From: Curvibacter sp. GWA2_63_95
GTDB lineage: Bacteria > Pseudomonadota > Gammaproteobacteria > Burkholderiales > Burkholderiaceae_C
Length of the DNA: 64,000 nucleotides
NCBI GenBank assembly: GCA_001795455.1
Contig: MGPB01000021.1
Coordinates: 534,647 to 598,646 of the forward strand
Direction: 5' to 3'
A program made the position numbers and the translations under genes. Below the pieces are notes generated by a model, which searched no databases, had not been told where the DNA came from, and was given only the letters and a program-made list of their open reading frames with translations. Each line of letters starts with the position of its first letter. Within the stretch, counting starts at the first letter, position 1. Below, one piece after another: positions 8,232 through 16,970 of the stretch.

Positions 8232-9791
8232 TCAGGCCCGGTGCACCACCGCCTGTCCTGGTTCCACGGCAAAAGTGGCCAGGGTCTGCACCCCGGAGTC
8301 TGGCCGCGTCACATCGTCTACCGCCCGCAGGGTGACACTCAGCCCCTTGGGCGTGAACTCGGCCACCCCATAGCCGCGCCGCTCGCGGTCGGCAAACACA
8401 AAGTGCGGGTTCTCGGCCAGGGTCTCTGGCAAGCCGTCGTTGCTGCCGCCGCGCGAGGTGATGCTGGTGCCGCAAAACTCCACGCCAACCGCCTTGCTCT
8501 GAGGGCGCGCGTAATCGGCCTTCACATGGCCCACCCAGTTGGAATGCACATCACCGCCCAGAAATACGGGGTTGCTCACCTGGTGGTGCTGCAAGGCATC
8601 GGTCACCCGCGTGCGGGCCGCGGCGTAGCCGTCCCAGCCATCGTTGGACACACTGCGCCCCTCGCCGGGTTTGAAGTCCCGCTGGCCAAACACGGTTTGC
8701 TGGCCCAGCACCGTCCACTGCCCACCGCCTGCGGCCAAAGATTGTTCCAGCCAACGCTCCTGCGCCGCGCCCAACAGCGTGCGCCGCGGGTCGGCCAAGG
8801 CGGCGCAACTGGCCGGGTTGACGGTGCTGGAACCCGGGCCACCGCCCTTGGTGCACGCGTGCGGATCGCGGTACTGGCGGTCATCGAGCAGATGCAGGGT
8901 CGCCAGGCGGCCAAACGGTACCCGGTCATACAGGCGCAACTCGCGCTTGGCCCCCCACACCCCGTTCAGCGCCCGGCCCAGTGCCGCGGCGCGCAGCGGC
9001 ATGTGTTCGTAATAGGCCTGGTAGGCGGCGGCACGGCGGGCGGCAAAGTCAATGCCCTCGGGCCCGCGGCTGCCCTGCGTACTGCTGGCGTAGTCGTTTT
9101 GCACCTCGTGGTCGTCCCAGGTCAGCAGCCAGGGGCAGTCGGCATGCATGGCCTGCAGGTGGGGGTCGCTTTTGTAGAGGGCGTAGCGGGCGCGGTAATC
9201 GTCCAGCGTGAGGGTGGTTGCAAGTGGCACGGTGCGCACGGCCTGGCTGCTACCGCCGTATTCGTAGATGTAGTCGCCCAGAAACATCAGGGCGTCGAGC
9301 TGCTCGGCCTGCATGTGGCGGTAGGCGCTGTAGTGGCCATGCTCCCAATGCTGGCACGAGGCATACCCCAGGCGCAGCCTGTGGGCCGCAGCGTCCGGTG
9401 CCGGGAAAGTGCGCGTGCGGCCCACCATGCTGACCGCAGCCCCAAGCATGAAGCGGTAGTGGTACCAGCGGTCCGGCTCCAGGCCCTGCACCTCCACATG
9501 CACCGAATGCGCCAGCGCGGGCAAGGCCTGCGCCTGCCCGGACTGCACCGGGCGCCGGAACTCCGCATCGTGTGCCACCTCCCAACGCACGGTGACAGGC
9601 CCGAGTGATGGCGCCTGCTCCGTCACCAGGCGGGTCCACAGCACCACGGAGTTATGGGTGGGGGAACCGCTGGCTACCCCCAATGCGAAAGGGTTGTCCT
9701 GCAGCTTGGGCTGGCTCCAGGCACTGCGTGGCAGCCACAGGGTGCTCGTGCCAGCGGCCGCCCAGCCCAGGAGTTGCCGCCGGTCCATCAC
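8232..9791 (-). CDS. phoD: Alkaline phosphatase D (PhoD family), Tat-exported
   Basis: A 519-aa metallophosphatase or phosphodiesterase of the PhoD family. The first residues MMDRRQLLGWAAAG followed by a hydrophobic stretch and ALA-like cleavage region form a twin-arginine signal peptide, so the enzyme should fold in the cytoplasm and act in the periplasm. PhoD hallmarks visible are FALGVASGSPTHNSVVLWTRL near residue 35, YASCQHWEHGHYSAYRHM, FLGDYIYEYGG, TWDDHEVQNDYA and FLGGDVHSNW. It is 6 bases downstream of the DsbA-like gene on the same strand, so the two are probably one transcript. No Pho box was recognised. Confidence 0.9.
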   Translation of the reverse strand: MMDRRQLLGWAAAGTSTLWLPRSAWSQPKLQDNPFALGVASGSPTHNSVVLWTRLVTEQAPSLGPVTVRWEVAHDAEFRRPVQSGQAQALPALAHSVHVEVQGLEPDRWYHYRFMLGAAVSMVGRTRTFPAPDAAAHRLRLGYASCQHWEHGHYSAYRHMQAEQLDALMFLGDYIYEYGGSSQAVRTVPLATTLTLDDYRARYALYKSDPHLQAMHADCPWLLTWDDHEVQNDYASSTQGSRGPEGIDFAARRAAAYQAYYEHMPLRAAALGRALNGVWGAKRELRLYDRVPFGRLATLHLLDDRQYRDPHACTKGGGPGSSTVNPASCAALADPRRTLLGAAQERWLEQSLAAGGGQWTVLGQQTVFGQRDFKPGEGRSVSNDGWDGYAAARTRVTDALQHHQVSNPVFLGGDVHSNWVGHVKADYARPQSKAVGVEFCGTSITSRGGSNDGLPETLAENPHFVFADRERRGYGVAEFTPKGLSVTLRAVDDVTRPDSGVQTLATFAVEPGQAVVHRA

Positions 9792-9796
9792 AATAA

Positions 9797-10444
9797 TCAG
9801 CCCGCCGCGATCTGGCGCAACGCCTGCTCAAACACCTCGGGCGGCTGGCCGCCCGAAATCAGGTGACGGTCGTTGATGACCACGGCAGGCACCGAATGGA
9901 TGCCCTGGTCCAGATAAAACTGTTCCTGCTCGCGTACTTCCGTGGCGTAGTCGTCGGTCGCCAACACGCGCTGGGCCTCGTCCACATCCAGGTCTGCCGC
10001 CCGCACGGCACGCAACAGCACCTCGTGGTTGCTGGGGTCTTCGCCCTGGGTGAAGTAGGCCGTGAACAAGGCCTTCTTCAGCGCCAGTTGCTGGCCGGAC
10101 GTTGCGGCCCAATGCAGCAGGCGGTGCGCATCGAAGGTGTTGTAGATGCGGCCGCGCTTGTCCATGTTGAAGGTGAAGCCCAAGGCCTCGCCACGTTGGC
10201 GGATGTTCTCGCGCGCGGCGGCGGCCTGCTCGGGGGTAGATCCGTACTTCTTGTGCAGGTGTTCGGTGATGTCTTCGCCTTCCGGCACCATCTTGGGGTT
10301 CAGCTCAAAGGGCTGGAAATGGATGTCGGCCCGCACCTCGCCCTCCAGGCGTTCCAGGGCGGTTTGCAGACTCTGCAGGCCAATGGCGCACCACGGGCAG
10401 GACACATCCGACACAAAGTCGATTTTTAGAGTGGAGTACATCAA
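9797..10444 (-). CDS. DsbA-family oxidoreductase (FrnE-like)
   Basis: A 215-aa thioredoxin-fold protein with CPWC at residues 16-19, FQPFELNP in the helical insertion and the cis-Pro segment SVPAVVINDRHLISGGQPPE. This pattern is that of the cytoplasmic FrnE/2-hydroxychromene-2-carboxylate isomerase branch of DsbA. There is no signal peptide, so a role in cytoplasmic thiol chemistry is more likely than periplasmic disulfide formation. The substrate is unknown. The start could be either of two adjacent methionines. Confidence 0.88.
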   Translation of the reverse strand: MMYSTLKIDFVSDVSCPWCAIGLQSLQTALERLEGEVRADIHFQPFELNPKMVPEGEDITEHLHKKYGSTPEQAAAARENIRQRGEALGFTFNMDKRGRIYNTFDAHRLLHWAATSGQQLALKKALFTAYFTQGEDPSNHEVLLRAVRAADLDVDEAQRVLATDDYATEVREQEQFYLDQGIHSVPAVVINDRHLISGGQPPEVFEQALRQIAAG

Positions 10445-10557
10445 AATTCCTTCAATGGGCGATCAAAAACCGCGGCCGCGCCATTATGCTCAGGGCCATC
10501 CATTCCTGTGGGTTCTGGGGAAATGTCCCGGCCCCTTTCGAGCTCTCTTCGTTCTCC

Positions 10558-11148
10558 ATGCCCGCGATCCATTTCTTGGTGGCAGATAGCAGCCCCGCAA
10601 TCCAGACCTTTCTACGCCAGCTACTTGAAGGATACGGTTTTGAGCCGTCCTGGATCAAAACCACCAGTACGCCGCATGCGGCACTGGAAGTGGCCGCTGA
10701 ACACCAACCCCACGTGTTGCTGACGGACTGTTACTCCAAAGACTCCATCAACGGCATTTCCCTGCACCAGTCGCTGCAAAAGTTCAACCCGCAGTGCCAA
10801 TTCGGGCTGATGAGTGCCTACATGAGCCCGACCCTGGCCGAACAGGCCCAGCGCGCAGGGGCCCTGTTTCAATTGTCCAAACCGTTTACCGCTGCGGACA
10901 TCAAGGCAGCCATGGCCGACGCCATGGAGCAGATGGCGCAACGGCACCCCTGGATGGCCAGCAACCTGAGGCCCGCCCAGGCCCGGCCTGTTGTGCCGCC
11001 ACTGCCCAAGTTCAAGGCGGGGGATGCCGTGCTGTACCAGGGACGCTACGAAACGGTCAAAGATGTGATTTTCCGCCAAGGCGAACTGGTGGTGCACCTG
11101 CTAGGCACGCCGGGCATGGTGCCCGCCACCAAAATCACCAAGCTTTAG
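10558..11148 (+). CDS. Response regulator receiver protein without DNA-binding domain
   Basis: A 196-aa protein. Residues 1-125 form a CheY-like receiver: acidic residue in VADSS, the phospho-acceptor Asp in VLLTDCYSKD, and the conserved Lys in LSKPFTAAD. After a proline-rich linker, the last 60 residues (KFKAGDAVLYQGRYETVKDV) look like a small beta-barrel rather than a helix-turn-helix. The output is unknown. The ATG at 10558 begins the receiver fold; a longer open frame upstream has no homology feel. Its stop overlaps that of the convergent YoaK-like gene. Confidence 0.75.
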   Translation: MPAIHFLVADSSPAIQTFLRQLLEGYGFEPSWIKTTSTPHAALEVAAEHQPHVLLTDCYSKDSINGISLHQSLQKFNPQCQFGLMSAYMSPTLAEQAQRAGALFQLSKPFTAADIKAAMADAMEQMAQRHPWMASNLRPAQARPVVPPLPKFKAGDAVLYQGRYETVKDVIFRQGELVVHLLGTPGMVPATKITKL

Positions 11149-11882
11149 GTGACCTGCCCCTGGCGCGCGCGCCAGGCTTGGTAGTCCGCCCACAATGGGC
11201 GCCAGACCAGGGCCATCAGGATCAGCGCCAGCGGTACCGTGGTGCTGTAGCCCACCCATTTGAACCCCATCGCGCCCACCAGCGCACCGCCGAAAAAGCA
11301 GGCCACCATGCGCAGCTGCAACCGCAGGCGTTCGCGGTTGGCGCGCACCGGGGTGTTGGTATGGCCGTTGATGTACACCAGCTTTCCCAACTCGATACCC
11401 AGGTCCGTTACCAAGCCGGTGAGGTGGGTGGTGCGAATTTCGGCCTTGGAGATTTTGGTCACCACCGCATTTTGCAAACCCATCAGGTAACACAGCAGCA
11501 CGATGGTGAGCGGTTCAAAGAACCAGAATTTCGCCTCGGCGGCCGAACCAAACACACCGAAACACAGCAAAAGAATGGCCTCCAGCAGCAAGGGGCGGCC
11601 AAAGGCGCTGCGCAGTTTGCGCTGCAGGCTCCAGTTCACCATCCAGGCCGTGGTCATGGCTCCCGCCAGAAAAGCCGCCAGCGAACACACACCGATCAAC
11701 ACCACGGACCACTGCCCCAGCACCAGGTAGTCGGCTACAGCGGAGACAACGCCCGTCATGTGGGAGGTGTAGGTTCCCACCGCCAGAAAGCCGCCTGCAT
11801 TGGTGGCCCCCGCCACAAAGGCCAATGCAGACCCCAGGCCGATATTGGCCTGGGAGGAACGCTCCAGATCGGTCCAGCTCAC
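11145..11882 (-). CDS. YoaK family (DUF1275) membrane protein
   Basis: A 245-aa protein with about six hydrophobic segments. It has the family signatures FVAGATNAGGFLAVGTYTSH with HMTG after it, GLQNAVVTKIS and RTTHLTGLVTDLG. DUF1275/YoaK proteins are widespread inner-membrane proteins of unknown function, sometimes annotated as putative permeases. The frame begins with GTG at 11882, because the ATG two bases away is out of frame and immediately followed by TGA. It lies 11 bases downstream of the aminotransferase gene on the same strand. Confidence 0.88.
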   Translation of the reverse strand: MSWTDLERSSQANIGLGSALAFVAGATNAGGFLAVGTYTSHMTGVVSAVADYLVLGQWSVVLIGVCSLAAFLAGAMTTAWMVNWSLQRKLRSAFGRPLLLEAILLLCFGVFGSAAEAKFWFFEPLTIVLLCYLMGLQNAVVTKISKAEIRTTHLTGLVTDLGIELGKLVYINGHTNTPVRANRERLRLQLRMVACFFGGALVGAMGFKWVGYSTTVPLALILMALVWRPLWADYQAWRARQGQVT

Positions 11883-11893
11883 ATGCAGGCCCG

Positions 11894-13081
11894 TTACAGG
11901 GCTTGGCCCAGACGGCCAATACCCTCTTCGATCTTGGCCACGTCAGCCGTGGCAAAGCTCAGGCGCAGGGTGCTGGGGTCCGGGTCGTTTGCATAAAACG
12001 GTGCCCCTGGCACAAAGGCCACCAGCTTCTCGATCGCACGTTTGGCAAATTCGCTGGCGTTCTGCCCCTTGCCGTGGGCGCCGGTCAGGCGCGCCCAGAA
12101 GAACATGCCGCCCTGGGGTTGGTCAAAGGCAATCGCATCGCCCAGCTCGCGCTGCAGGCATTCGGCCATCACACGGGCACGCTCGGCATAGGTGGCGCGC
12201 ACCGCCTTCAGCGCCGTGGGCAGGCGGTTGAGCGTGAGGTAGTGGGCGGCGGTGGCCTGCGTCAGGTTGCTGGTGTGGGCATCGCTGAACTGCTTGCACA
12301 TGGTGGCCCGGCTCAACAGCGCAGGCGGCGCAATCAGCCAGCCCACACGCAAGCCGGGGCTCAGCACCTTGCTGAAGCTGCCGCAGTGCGCCAGCCAGTC
12401 GCGGCTGCCGGGCACGCTGTCGCTCAGAGCCAGCAAGCTCGGTGGCGGGGCCTGATCAAAGAACAGCTCGCCATAGGGGTCGTCTTCCACCACCAGCGTT
12501 TGGGTGCGCACCGCAATCTCCAGAATGCGCTTGCGCCGCTCCAGGCTCAGCATCGCTCCGCTGGGGTTGCCAAAGGTCGGGATCAGGTAGACCAGCTTGG
12601 GTTTGTGCTCTTCGATCAGTGCTTCGAGCTTGTCCACGTCCACGCCGTTGGCATCAATCGGCGCGCCGATCACTTGCGCGCCGTAGAGGCGGAAGCACTG
12701 GATCGTGGCCAGGAAGGTGGGCGCCTCCATGATGACCTTGTCGCCGGGCGAGATCATGGTCTTGCCAATCAGGTCCAGCGCCTGCTGGCTGCCGGTGGTG
12801 ACGATCAAACCATCGGGGGCCACGGTGGCGCCCTTGCTGGCCATATGGGTGCTGATGCCTTCACGCAGCGGCTGCCAGCCCTCGGTGGCGCCGTACTGCA
12901 ATACCGGGCCGGGGTTGTTCTTCAACACCGCATCCGTGGATTCGCGGATGCCTTCCACATCAAACAGCGCAGGGTCGGGGAACCCACCAGCAAAACTGAT
13001 GATGCCGGGCTTGCCCAGCAGCTTGAACAGCTCACGGATGGCGGAGGTTTCTACATTGTTCAGACGATCGGCAAATTGCAT
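11894..13081 (-). CDS. PLP-dependent class I/II aminotransferase (LysN/2-aminoadipate type)
   Basis: A 395-aa fold-type I aminotransferase. It shows IISFAGGFPDP at the N terminus, YGATEGWQPLRE, TTGSQQALDLI, the NPSG of the substrate site, VVEDDPYGEL and the PLP lysine in GSFSKVLSPGLRVGW. These motifs match the 2-aminoadipate/valine-pyruvate-like transaminases related to MocR C-terminal domains. The exact amino-acid substrate cannot be decided. It is divergent from the HDOD gene across 122 bases. Confidence 0.87.
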   Translation of the reverse strand: MQFADRLNNVETSAIRELFKLLGKPGIISFAGGFPDPALFDVEGIRESTDAVLKNNPGPVLQYGATEGWQPLREGISTHMASKGATVAPDGLIVTTGSQQALDLIGKTMISPGDKVIMEAPTFLATIQCFRLYGAQVIGAPIDANGVDVDKLEALIEEHKPKLVYLIPTFGNPSGAMLSLERRKRILEIAVRTQTLVVEDDPYGELFFDQAPPPSLLALSDSVPGSRDWLAHCGSFSKVLSPGLRVGWLIAPPALLSRATMCKQFSDAHTSNLTQATAAHYLTLNRLPTALKAVRATYAERARVMAECLQRELGDAIAFDQPQGGMFFWARLTGAHGKGQNASEFAKRAIEKLVAFVPGAPFYANDPDPSTLRLSFATADVAKIEEGIGRLGQAL

Positions 13082-13203
13082 GAGGCTCTCTTTCGACTTG
13101 CAAGGGCAAAAAATAAATCTGGGCGTCCGGCCAATTGGACAGGCAACCGGTGGGATTGGGGTAAATTGTCACCGATTGGGTCGCCCCCATTTCTGGAGAG
13201 TCC

Positions 13204-14007
13204 ATGGCCAACCTAGAGTCATTCTTTGCGAGCATCAAATTGCCATCGATGTCTGAGGTCGCCCATGCGTTGATCCAGACCCTGAACGATGACGATGCCT
13301 CCGTCGCCCAGGTGCGGGACCTGATCGCCAAAGACCCGGCGCTTTCGGCCAAGCTGCTGCGCCTGGCCAACAGCGCCCAGTTCGGCCTGCCCCGTGGGGT
13401 GGGCACTCTGGACGACGCCATCACCATGGTGGGGATGGTCAAAGTGCGCACGCTGGCACTGGGCGCTTGCCTCAGCGAATCTTTCCCCAACCTGCCAGAC
13501 CTGGACCGCAGAGATTTCTGGCGCACCAGCATGGCCTGTGCAGGCTATGCGCAATGGCTGGCGCAACGCTTGGCCATTGACAGCCAGTTGGCGTGGCTCA
13601 CCGGCATGATGCTGCGCTTGGGCGAACTGCTCATCGCCCAGGCCGACCCAGCCACCCTGCGGGAGATCGAAAAACTCCCGCACCTGCCCGGTGTGCGCTG
13701 GCAACGCGAAAAACGCCTGATTGGGTTCACCGAGGGTCAGATCACGGCGGAACTCGCCCGTCGCTGGAACTTCCCCATGCAAATGGTGCAGGCCTTGCAG
13801 CGTTCGGCCGACCCCATCACCGAGCAAGCCTTTTCGCGCCTGGGTGCGGTGGTGCACCTGGCCGGCCTGCTGGCCGAAACCGAGGATGCCGGCCCCGACT
13901 CTGTGGACAGCCTGCCCACCGAAGTGATTGCCGCATTGACCCTGGATACCGATTGGCTGCGTGCCAAGTTTCCGGATACCAGTACCTTCCTGGATGTAAC
14001 CGCCTAG
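13204..14007 (+). CDS. HDOD domain protein (first of a pair)
   Basis: A 267-aa protein that is mostly one HDOD domain: LPSMSEVAHALIQTLND, IAKDPALSAKLLRLANS, TLDDAITMVGM. HDOD domains are HD-like folds without the metal ligands and are linked to signalling and regulation in bacteria. A second protein of the same size, with clearly alignable sequence from end to end, lies just downstream beyond nth, so the pair arose by duplication. Its stop TAG is overlapped by the GTG start of nth. Confidence 0.85.
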   Translation: MANLESFFASIKLPSMSEVAHALIQTLNDDDASVAQVRDLIAKDPALSAKLLRLANSAQFGLPRGVGTLDDAITMVGMVKVRTLALGACLSESFPNLPDLDRRDFWRTSMACAGYAQWLAQRLAIDSQLAWLTGMMLRLGELLIAQADPATLREIEKLPHLPGVRWQREKRLIGFTEGQITAELARRWNFPMQMVQALQRSADPITEQAFSRLGAVVHLAGLLAETEDAGPDSVDSLPTEVIAALTLDTDWLRAKFPDTSTFLDVTA

Positions 14008-14651
14008 TGACCCCTGCCCATATCGAAACATTTTTTGCCACCCTGCGGGCGGCCAACCCGCACCCGCAGACCGAGCTGGAGTACAGCTCAGTCTTCGAGT
14101 TGCTGGCGGCGGTACTGCTGTCGGCCCAGGCCACCGATGTGGGGGTGAACAAGGCCACCCGGCGGCTCTTTGCAGTCGCCAACACCCCCCAAAGAATCCT
14201 CGCGCTGGGACTGGAAGGTCTGGAGCAACACATCAAGACCATTGGCCTGTACCACAGCAAGGCCAAGCACCTGCTGCAAACCTGCCAGATGCTGGTGGAC
14301 CAGCACGCAGGCCAAGTACCCCGCACGCGCGAGGCGCTGGAAGCCCTGCCGGGTGTGGGCCGCAAGACGGCCAACGTGGTACTCAATGTGGCCTTTGGCG
14401 AACCCACCATGGCGGTGGATACACACCTGTTTCGCCTTGGCAACCGCACCGGACTGGCTCCGGGCAAGACGCCGCTGGAGGTGGAGCGCAAGCTGCTGCA
14501 ACGCATTCCGGCGCCGTATCTGGTGGATGCCCACCACTGGCTGATCCTGCATGGCCGCTATGTGTGCCAGGCGCGCAAGCCCCTGTGCTGGCAATGCAGT
14601 GTGGCCCCCACCTGTAGCTATACACTCAAGACACCTGCCCCCACTCGGTAA
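14007..14651 (+). CDS. nth: Endonuclease III
   Basis: Nth is a DNA glycosylase/AP lyase for oxidised pyrimidines. The product is 214 aa, with the helix-hairpin-helix LPGVGRKTANVVLN containing the catalytic Lys, the catalytic Asp in VDTHLFRL, and the [4Fe-4S] ligand pattern C-x6-C-x2-C-x5-C at the C terminus (CQARKPLCWQC and on). The start is a GTG whose first base is the last base of the preceding TAG. This overlap indicates translational coupling with the HDOD gene. Ten bases separate it from the second HDOD gene. Confidence 0.95.
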   Translation: MTPAHIETFFATLRAANPHPQTELEYSSVFELLAAVLLSAQATDVGVNKATRRLFAVANTPQRILALGLEGLEQHIKTIGLYHSKAKHLLQTCQMLVDQHAGQVPRTREALEALPGVGRKTANVVLNVAFGEPTMAVDTHLFRLGNRTGLAPGKTPLEVERKLLQRIPAPYLVDAHHWLILHGRYVCQARKPLCWQCSVAPTCSYTLKTPAPTR

Positions 14652-14660
14652 ACCCGCACC

Positions 14661-15479
14661 ATGTCCGACATCAGCACCTTCATCCAAACGGTCAAGCTGC
14701 CGGTCATGCCCGAGGTGGCGCATGCACTGATCCGTACCCTCAACGACGAAGACGCCGATGTCGTGACGGTGCGGGATGTGATTGCCAAAGACCCCGCCCT
14801 CACGGCCACCCTGCTGCGCATGGCCAATAGCGCGCTGTTTGGCCTGTCCCGCTCGGTCACCACGCTGGACAGCGCGGTCAGTGTGGTGGGGATGTCGCAA
14901 ATTCGCGCCCGCGCACTGGGCATCTGCATGGCGCAGGTGTTTGCGCTGCCGCACGGCGTCAACCGACTGGAGTTCTGGCGCTACAGCATGGTGTGTGCAG
15001 GGTATGCCAAGTTTCTGGCCAACGAGGTGCACATCGACGAGCAACAGGCCTGGCTCACCGCCATGATGTTGCGCCTGGGAGAGCTCATGATTGCGCAGCA
15101 CCAGCCCCAACTGCTGGAGGCGATTGAAAAACTGCCCTGCGTCCCTGGCGAGCGCTGGCAACGCGAACGGAGCCTGGTTGGCTTTGACGAGGGCCAGATC
15201 ACGGCAGAAGTGGCCAAGCGCTGGGACTTCCCCGAGGACGTGGTGCAAGCGCTGGGCCATGCAGCCGACACACAGACGGCCCAGGTTTCCAAGCTGTGTG
15301 CCGTGGTGCATCTGGCGGGCTGGCTGGCAGACCAGGCAAGCAACCACGACGCCGTGCGGCGGGCCGTGCTGCAATTGCCAGCCGCAGCGCGCGACGCCCT
15401 GCAGCTGGATGCAGACGCCTTGCACGCACGCATTCCCGACCCGGACACATTCAGCGACGTGTCCACCCTGCTGGCCTGA
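14661..15479 (+). CDS. HDOD domain protein (second of a pair)
   Basis: A 272-aa HDOD protein, a close paralogue of the product of 13204-14007. Shared blocks include LPVMPEVAHALIRTLNDEDA, IAKDPALTATLLRMANSAL, MMLRLGEL and GQITAEVAKRW. It follows nth by nine bases and is presumably in the same transcript. No catalytic motif is expected in this family. The role is unknown; regulation of a signalling partner is the usual inference. Confidence 0.85.
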   Translation: MSDISTFIQTVKLPVMPEVAHALIRTLNDEDADVVTVRDVIAKDPALTATLLRMANSALFGLSRSVTTLDSAVSVVGMSQIRARALGICMAQVFALPHGVNRLEFWRYSMVCAGYAKFLANEVHIDEQQAWLTAMMLRLGELMIAQHQPQLLEAIEKLPCVPGERWQRERSLVGFDEGQITAEVAKRWDFPEDVVQALGHAADTQTAQVSKLCAVVHLAGWLADQASNHDAVRRAVLQLPAAARDALQLDADALHARIPDPDTFSDVSTLLA

Positions 15480-15517
15480 GGCCGCCCAGCGTCTAGCGGG
15501 CCAAGCTGCAGGCGAAT

Positions 15518-15534
15518 GGGGTGGACGGCACCCC
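15518..15534. terminator. Candidate hairpin between convergent genes
   Basis: GGGGTG and CACCCC enclose GACGG in the 60-base gap between the second HDOD gene and the end of the cobalamin operon. There is no T-run on either strand. Confidence 0.3.
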
Positions 15535-15539
15535 GAGGC

Positions 15540-16094
15540 TCAGGGCAGCACCTGCATCCATTGGCCAAAGGCTGGCGCCTCCCGAGGCCACTGCTCGGCA
15601 TGGGGCACGCTGCGCAAGCCTTGCGCCAGCAAGGTGACCGCCCGGGCCACGCCGGCATGGGTGATCCAGACCTGCACCTGCCCTGCCGCCCGCGCGGGCT
15701 GGCAAGCGTCCCAGACCTCGGCCACCCGGCCCATGAACTCCGCCACCGATTCCTGCCCGCCAAAGCGGTGGGCCCAGAAGTTTTCCGTCCAGGCATCCAT
15801 CGCCTCCTTGCCGATATCGGCCCAGGCGACGCCCTCGAACATGCCAAAGTGCATCTCCACCAGCCGCGGTTCGGATTTAAAGGTCAAATCGGGCCGCAGC
15901 CCCCGTAAACACTGCGCGAGCAGCTCACATCTTTGTAGCACCGAGACATGAACTTGCGCCCTTTGCGGCAGCATCTGGGCCAATGCCCGGGCCGCGGTTT
16001 GGGTTGCCTCAGGCTCCGCGGGCACATCCAGCGCGCCGTAGCAAATGCCGGGGGGGACCCGCGGCTGCGCATGGCGCACCACCCACAGCGTCAT
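15540..16094 (-). CDS. cobC: Alpha-ribazole-5'-phosphate phosphatase (histidine phosphatase family)
   Basis: A 184-aa histidine phosphatase with the N-terminal catalytic VVRHAQP, CYGALDVP, the LQRCELL segment, EMHFGMFEG and the late WITHAGVARA histidine. In a cobalamin operon this family is alpha-ribazole phosphatase, which dephosphorylates the lower-ligand nucleotide or cobalamin phosphate. The ATG at 16094 overlaps the cobS stop by ATGA; upstream open codons belong to the cobS overlap. Codons at 15881-15939 carry a sense copy of the dispersed repeat without visible loss of a motif. It is the last gene of the cobalamin cluster. Confidence 0.88.
   Translation of the reverse strand: MTLWVVRHAQPRVPPGICYGALDVPAEPEATQTAARALAQMLPQRAQVHVSVLQRCELLAQCLRGLRPDLTFKSEPRLVEMHFGMFEGVAWADIGKEAMDAWTENFWAHRFGGQESVAEFMGRVAEVWDACQPARAAGQVQVWITHAGVARAVTLLAQGLRSVPHAEQWPREAPAFGQWMQVLP
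15881..15939 (-). repeat. Dispersed 60-bp repeat, copy 3 (inside cobC, sense)
   Basis: Minus-strand read: GCTACAAAGATGTGAGCTGC, TCGCGCAGTGTTTACGGGGG, CTGCGGCCCGATTTGACC. It differs from copy 2 mainly by point changes. It encodes the LQRCELLAQCLRGLRPDLT stretch of the phosphatase. Confidence 0.7.
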
Positions 16095-16960
16095 GCCAGC
16101 GTGCCGCGCGACACCGCGCTCCAGGCCAGCGCCAGCCCCAGGTAAAACGCCAACTCGCAGACCTGCTGCGTGGCCCCCAGGCAGTCCCCGGTAAAACCCT
16201 GCAAGCGCCGTGCAAACCAGCGCAGCATGCCCAACCAAGCCAGACCGCTGGCGCATGTACCGGCAGCGAGCCATACCAGCAGTGTCGGCACCGTCCAGCC
16301 AAACGCTATCAAAATAGTAGCTGCTTGCGCAATAAGCACGAGGGCTAGAGCACTAAACGACCATAAAACAGCCACCCACAGGCTGCCCAGGCTGATCTGG
16401 TCCGCCAGCGGCTTGGACTTGGAGCCCGCCACATCACCCACATGCGGCAGCAGGCGGATGGTGAGCAGCGGCCAGAAGCGTGAGACCACATGGCCCGTGA
16501 ACAGCGCTACACACAGCACTGCCCCATGCAGCGAACCCAGCAGCGCCAGCAGGCCCACCTTGGCCAGCAGCGCCAGCACCACGGCAATGGCACCAAAAGC
16601 CCCCACGCGCGAGTCCTTCATGATCTCCAGCGCCCGCTCGCGGTTCTGCGTGCCCCCCAAGCCATCGGCCACATCGGCCAGACCGTCTTCGTGGAAGGCA
16701 CCGGTGATCAGCACACTGAGTACCGTGCCCAACACCGCGGCCACCAGTGGGGCAAACGGGCTGGCGGGCAGCAGCGCCAGCAGCAACCAGCTAGCCAGCG
16801 CCACCACGCCCCCCACCAGCCAGCCCACGCCCGGCAAATGTGCGGCACTGGCGCGCAACATCGCCGGGCTAAAGCCCACCCAGTCCGCCAGCCGGCCGGT
16901 CACCGGCACCCGCGTGAAGAACTGCAGCGACAGCAGGTAGTGGCGAAGGAACTGCGACAC
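16091..16960 (-). CDS. cobS: Adenosylcobinamide-GDP ribazoletransferase (cobalamin synthase)
   Basis: CobS joins adenosylcobinamide-GDP and alpha-ribazole(-phosphate) in the inner membrane. The 289-aa product has the N-terminal LQFFTRVPV, the HEDGLADVADGLGG motif and the following KDSRVGAFG, all CobS hallmarks, and 6-7 hydrophobic segments. The start is a GTG at 16960, about ten bases after the cobT stop; homology begins there. Codons over 16305-16362 are an antisense copy of the dispersed repeat and encode the hydrophobic ALALVLIAQAATILIA stretch, so a repeat forms part of a membrane helix. Confidence 0.93.
   Translation of the reverse strand: MSQFLRHYLLSLQFFTRVPVTGRLADWVGFSPAMLRASAAHLPGVGWLVGGVVALASWLLLALLPASPFAPLVAAVLGTVLSVLITGAFHEDGLADVADGLGGTQNRERALEIMKDSRVGAFGAIAVVLALLAKVGLLALLGSLHGAVLCVALFTGHVVSRFWPLLTIRLLPHVGDVAGSKSKPLADQISLGSLWVAVLWSFSALALVLIAQAATILIAFGWTVPTLLVWLAAGTCASGLAWLGMLRWFARRLQGFTGDCLGATQQVCELAFYLGLALAWSAVSRGTLA
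16305..16362 (+). repeat. Dispersed 60-bp repeat, copy 4 (inside cobS, antisense)
   Basis: Plus-strand read: GCTATCAAAATAGTAGCTGC, TTGCGCAATAAGCACGAG, GGCTAGAGCACTAAACGACC. It is in frame in cobS and encodes a hydrophobic helix. Confidence 0.75.
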
Positions 16961-16970
16961 CGTGCGCGGC

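Noticed and set aside
8226..9608. Long plus-strand frame opposite phoD
   Set aside because: The minus strand has a complete PhoD with Tat signal and catalytic motifs; the plus-strand product is low-complexity and without start signals.
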